NCBI RefSeq assembly: GCF_003255815.1
Contig: NC_037669.1
Span: forward strand, 120,943,646 to 121,007,645
Source of the DNA: Theropithecus gelada
Lineage: Eukaryota; Chordata; Mammalia; Primates; Cercopithecidae
Direction of reading: 5' to 3'
DNA: 64,000 nucleotides
The first letter of the stretch is position 1. Every line of letters begins with the position of its first letter. A program made the position numbers and the translations under genes. A model generated the notes under the pieces. It made no database searches. It was not told the origin of the DNA and saw only the letters and a program-made list of their open reading frames with translations. Shown here piece after piece: positions 59,951 to 64,000 of the stretch.

Positions 59951-61342
59951 AATGTTTTAGAAATGGTAGCCACATAGAAGATCACTGGATACAGCTCTCT
60001 CAACCAACACAAGAGAGTGGGGACAGAAACTCAGCAATGGAAGAGAGCACCCCCTTGCCTGCCCCCGCAACTTTGCCTGGTGAGGAGCCAGGCATCACAG
60101 AAGGATCCGGTCTTTTGGCCTCTAGCACTGGGGCCTGGAGCACTCAGCCTGGTTTCCTGCCAGGTTTGGCATGAGCACAGCAGAGATTCCTAAAGTGTCC
60201 TGGCCCCAGACCAGGTCCTTTCAACATCCAACAATCTGGTGAGCAGGCCCAAGTCGGGTAATGATCGTTCAGGAGAGGAGGCACACAGGCTGACCTCATA
60301 GGTGGGGAAACAGAATCATATACGTCTTCTCTCTGAGAAGCAAACACCTGAAGTTACAAAAGTGTAGCTTTTTAAAGAAGGGAGTCAGCTTTAATTTAGA
60401 ATAATAAGGCAAATTTCTGAAAGTGCTTTTTCATCTATGTTAATAAACTAAGCTAAAGGATAAACATATTTATGACTTAGGGACTAAAGGACCTGAGTGA
60501 TCTGGTTGAGACAAACTCTCAAAGACTCAAGAAAAGATTTTGCTCCATCACAAGTGGGAGATATCCTCTGTTTGTTTCTATAACTTTCAGTTTAAAACAT
60601 GAGGAAAATTGTCAAATTGTTGTGATAATCCATTTAAATTGCAAAGTTTTGTTCTTGCCAATAACTCTGAAATATGTTTCGAAAATTATGAAACACCAGA
60701 AAGGCTGGTGTGAGATGTAATGGTGATTTATGCAAGAAACCTGTCATTATCTCTCTAATGTACGCAAACATAAAAATCAACTCTGATGTTTCCAACAAAA
60801 AAGTCTTTTGTTCTTGAAAACAAAAAAACAGCATTTGGTTTTGCAACTGGTGATCACAATTCCCTGCTTCTCTTTTCTAAATGTTTAAAAAGCAAATTTG
60901 AATAAAACAAAAATTGCTCTTCTGGCAATTTCTAAGTTTAAACATGCAAACTTTCATCATTTGAATTTGCAATTGTATTAAAGAAAGTTAAGAGCTGGAA
61001 GAAACTTAGAGAGTGGATAATCTTTAAGAGAAAATAGAAAAGTCTAAATGGTTCATCATCTGAAATTTTACCCTCAGGTAGTCTTTTATTTGAATCAAGC
61101 ATTGTTGACCCTGTAAGAATGCAAATAGGCCTGGGAAGCAGAATATCTTGTTGATGACATTTTGTGTGAATCAGTAGTGTCTTCCCCTTGATTGGAAGGA
61201 CACAGGCAGCGATACTTTGCAACTTTTGGGTGACAGCCTCTTCAACTGATGGGAAATCATCTCAACTATCGATTTTCTTTCTATGCTAGCATTTAAGCCC
61301 TGTTTTTGTGATGCCAAGTACCTTTTACTAAGTACAAAATTT
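59951..61342. other. Unassigned stretch
   Basis: No exon, RNA or repeat family recognised. A locally GC-rich patch at 60050-60310 has an open minus-strand frame without homology. Confidence 0.4.
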
Positions 61343-61488
61343 GAGCCAGGGGCTGTGGCATGTGCCAATAGTCACAGCTACTCAGGAGGCTGAGGTTGGA
61401 GGATCCCTTGAGCCGGGGAGTTCAAGCCCAGCCTAGGCAACACACCAAGACTCTGCCTGTCTCTAAAAAAGTAATAATAAATAAATAA
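61343..61488 (+). mobile_element. Alu/FLAM-like monomer (plus)
   Basis: 'gagccaggggctgtggcatg' to an (AATAA)n tail; single arm only. Confidence 0.8.
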
Positions 61489-62396
61489 AAATGGACACAT
61501 TTTAGGATCTATATTAGAGATCTATTCCAAAAGTTTAGCTCTCAAAATTGGAAACAAAAGGCCCAAGCTGAAACCGAAAGCCCCTTTATGTTATCACAGT
61601 CATCCTCACCTGAAAGGAAGGCCGAACAGATCTTCAATCATGTGACGCTGATCTATTACTGCTACTGTTTCAGGTATACACCACCTTGGAATTCTAAATG
61701 ATTGTTCTGCAAACACTCAGCATCACCAACGTACCCAAGAAAAGAGACATAGGAATTACATTATTACGGAAAATCCCCCAATTCATTTGATTTCCAACTG
61801 GATGGGGTTCTTAGAGGCTCCCGTGTTGGAAAGATCACCATGCTCCCTCTATTATGTAAACAAGTAAAAATGGTTCTAAACTATAAAATACTTGTAGGGA
61901 GTCCAGCAAGAATTTACCTTTCCTGTGATGACTGCTTCTGTGATTTTTTTTTCGAACATAAAGTATCAAACATTTTAAAAAGAGGTTTTTGTGCGTGTAC
62001 TTCTCCTCTGCTCATCAGAATGTGCCGGGTTTTCCCCTTGGCTGACCCAGTCCCATGTATTTTCATCACAAAAAGCAACCTGCTATGGAAAGTTGGCACA
62101 GTACTAGGATTTCAGTCCCTTGGGAGCAAGCTCTTACCAGTTCATAAATACATTTTATTGAGCATTTGCTTTATACCCAGTACTGTGTTAAGTAAAACAG
62201 GGAACTCTTAAGACTTACAAGTATGCAGGTGGTCATTTCATTCAAAGAACTTCTGATGTGGTAGAGAAAGATGAGTTCCACGAAAAAGGACACAACAATC
62301 AAACGTCAGTTGGACCATGTGGATCTGGATGAGTGTCTGGGGATACTTTGGAAAGAAGACGGATTTGTGCTGGCTTTTTAAAATTTGTACTTTATG
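61489..62396. other. Unassigned stretch
   Basis: Single-copy-looking sequence with no recognised feature; the open frame at 61840-62211 has no known domain. Confidence 0.4.
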
Positions 62397-62770
<374 letters not shown>

Positions 62771-63300
62771 TCAACTCCAACTTCTGTCCTCAAAGGCAAT
62801 CAGTGTTACTGCTCTCTTGTGTATTTTTAGAGATATTTTATGCATATATAAATAAATGTGAATACATATAACCTACCCCTTTAGAGTTACAAATGGTAGT
62901 TATTCTGTGTCTTTAAACATAGGAAAGAAATTAGCGACCTCTCCGAGACTTATTTTATAATGTCTTCCTATTAATGAAGACAACGACCCTATTTTCAAAT
63001 ACCATTGCCTTAGGAGTTAGGATTTCTACATATGAACATTGGGGGGATATAAACATTCAGTCCATTGTAATTTACTCAGTTGGGGAATTTTTTCTTTTAA
63101 TCGCTTTGTTGAGTCAATAGATATTCATTTGTTAAACTAAATTGTTTATGTTTTGCTTAGGTAGGGGATGAGAAAGAGCTTGATTGGTGCGTGTATGTGT
63201 ATGTTTACAGTGTGTGCATATTGGGATGGGGTATGTGGAGAAATGGCTAGTTAAGTGGCGGGACTGTCTCAATTCAAAGTCACTGCTATTTTCCTTATAC

Positions 63301-64000
<700 letters not shown>

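Overview
The window is nuclear DNA of a catarrhine primate, most likely an Old World monkey such as a macaque, baboon or relative. About forty Alu copies, primate L1 3' ends, L2/MIR fossils and mammalian LTR and DNA-transposon fossils fill most of it. Two young Alus (about 42940-43239 and 62397-62692) carry the combined substitutions I know from the cercopithecid AluYRa lineage, for example 'ggctcaagcctg', 'aactagccgggcgaggtgg', 'gtaaacccggg' and 'gagatccggccactgc'. This argues against a human or ape source. There are no bacterial-style operons, tRNA or rRNA genes, or CRISPR arrays.

One intact protein-coding gene is present: SAMD7 (sterile alpha motif domain containing 7), a photoreceptor Polycomb-associated SAM protein. 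It lies on the minus strand. Seven coding exons run from 28664 down to 9763 with canonical GT/AG junctions and compatible phases. Together they give 1341 nt, or 446 codons plus stop. Human SAMD7 maps to 3q26.2, so the window should be the orthologous block. The neighbours I would expect (SEC62 beyond the low-coordinate end, LRRC31 beyond the high-coordinate end) are not seen. The 5' non-coding exons and promoter were not located. The relatively repeat-poor stretch at about 33.0-42.5 kb is the obvious place to look.

Three processed pseudogenes are recognisable. An FHL1 retrocopy (about 1090-3762, plus strand) has a frameshift, a premature stop and an Alu in its 3' UTR. A FAM20B retrocopy (about 15160-16560, minus strand) sits in the last-but-one SAMD7 intron. 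A KRT18 retrocopy (about 44417-45767, plus strand) is inserted in an old antisense L1.

Layout. 0-9 kb: FHL1 retrocopy, an internally deleted Tigger1, an old L1 split by a solo LTR, and Alus. 9-29 kb: SAMD7 with repeat-filled introns (long L2 tracts at 12.6-14.8 and 25.2-26.6 kb, an L1PA tail at 10.4-11.0 kb, the FAM20B retrocopy, an MLT1 LTR). 29-42.5 kb: old L1 and Alus, then a lower-repeat region with an unexplained 35-bp inverted repeat 588 bp apart. 42.5-47.4 kb: a deeply nested L1 cluster with a young AluYRa, the KRT18 retrocopy and an apparent L1 3' transduction. 47.4-64 kb: Alu-rich intergenic DNA with MIR, MLT1, Tigger-like and hAT-Charlie fossils.

The most interesting unlisted structures are the L1 3'-transduction-like insertion (43847-44144), the near-perfect inverted repeat at 39287-39944, a perfect 14-bp hairpin at 31406-31439, and opposed Alu pairs around SAMD7 exons. 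I saw nothing that amounts to a new biological system. Repeat family names come from memory of consensus sequences and need a RepeatMasker run.
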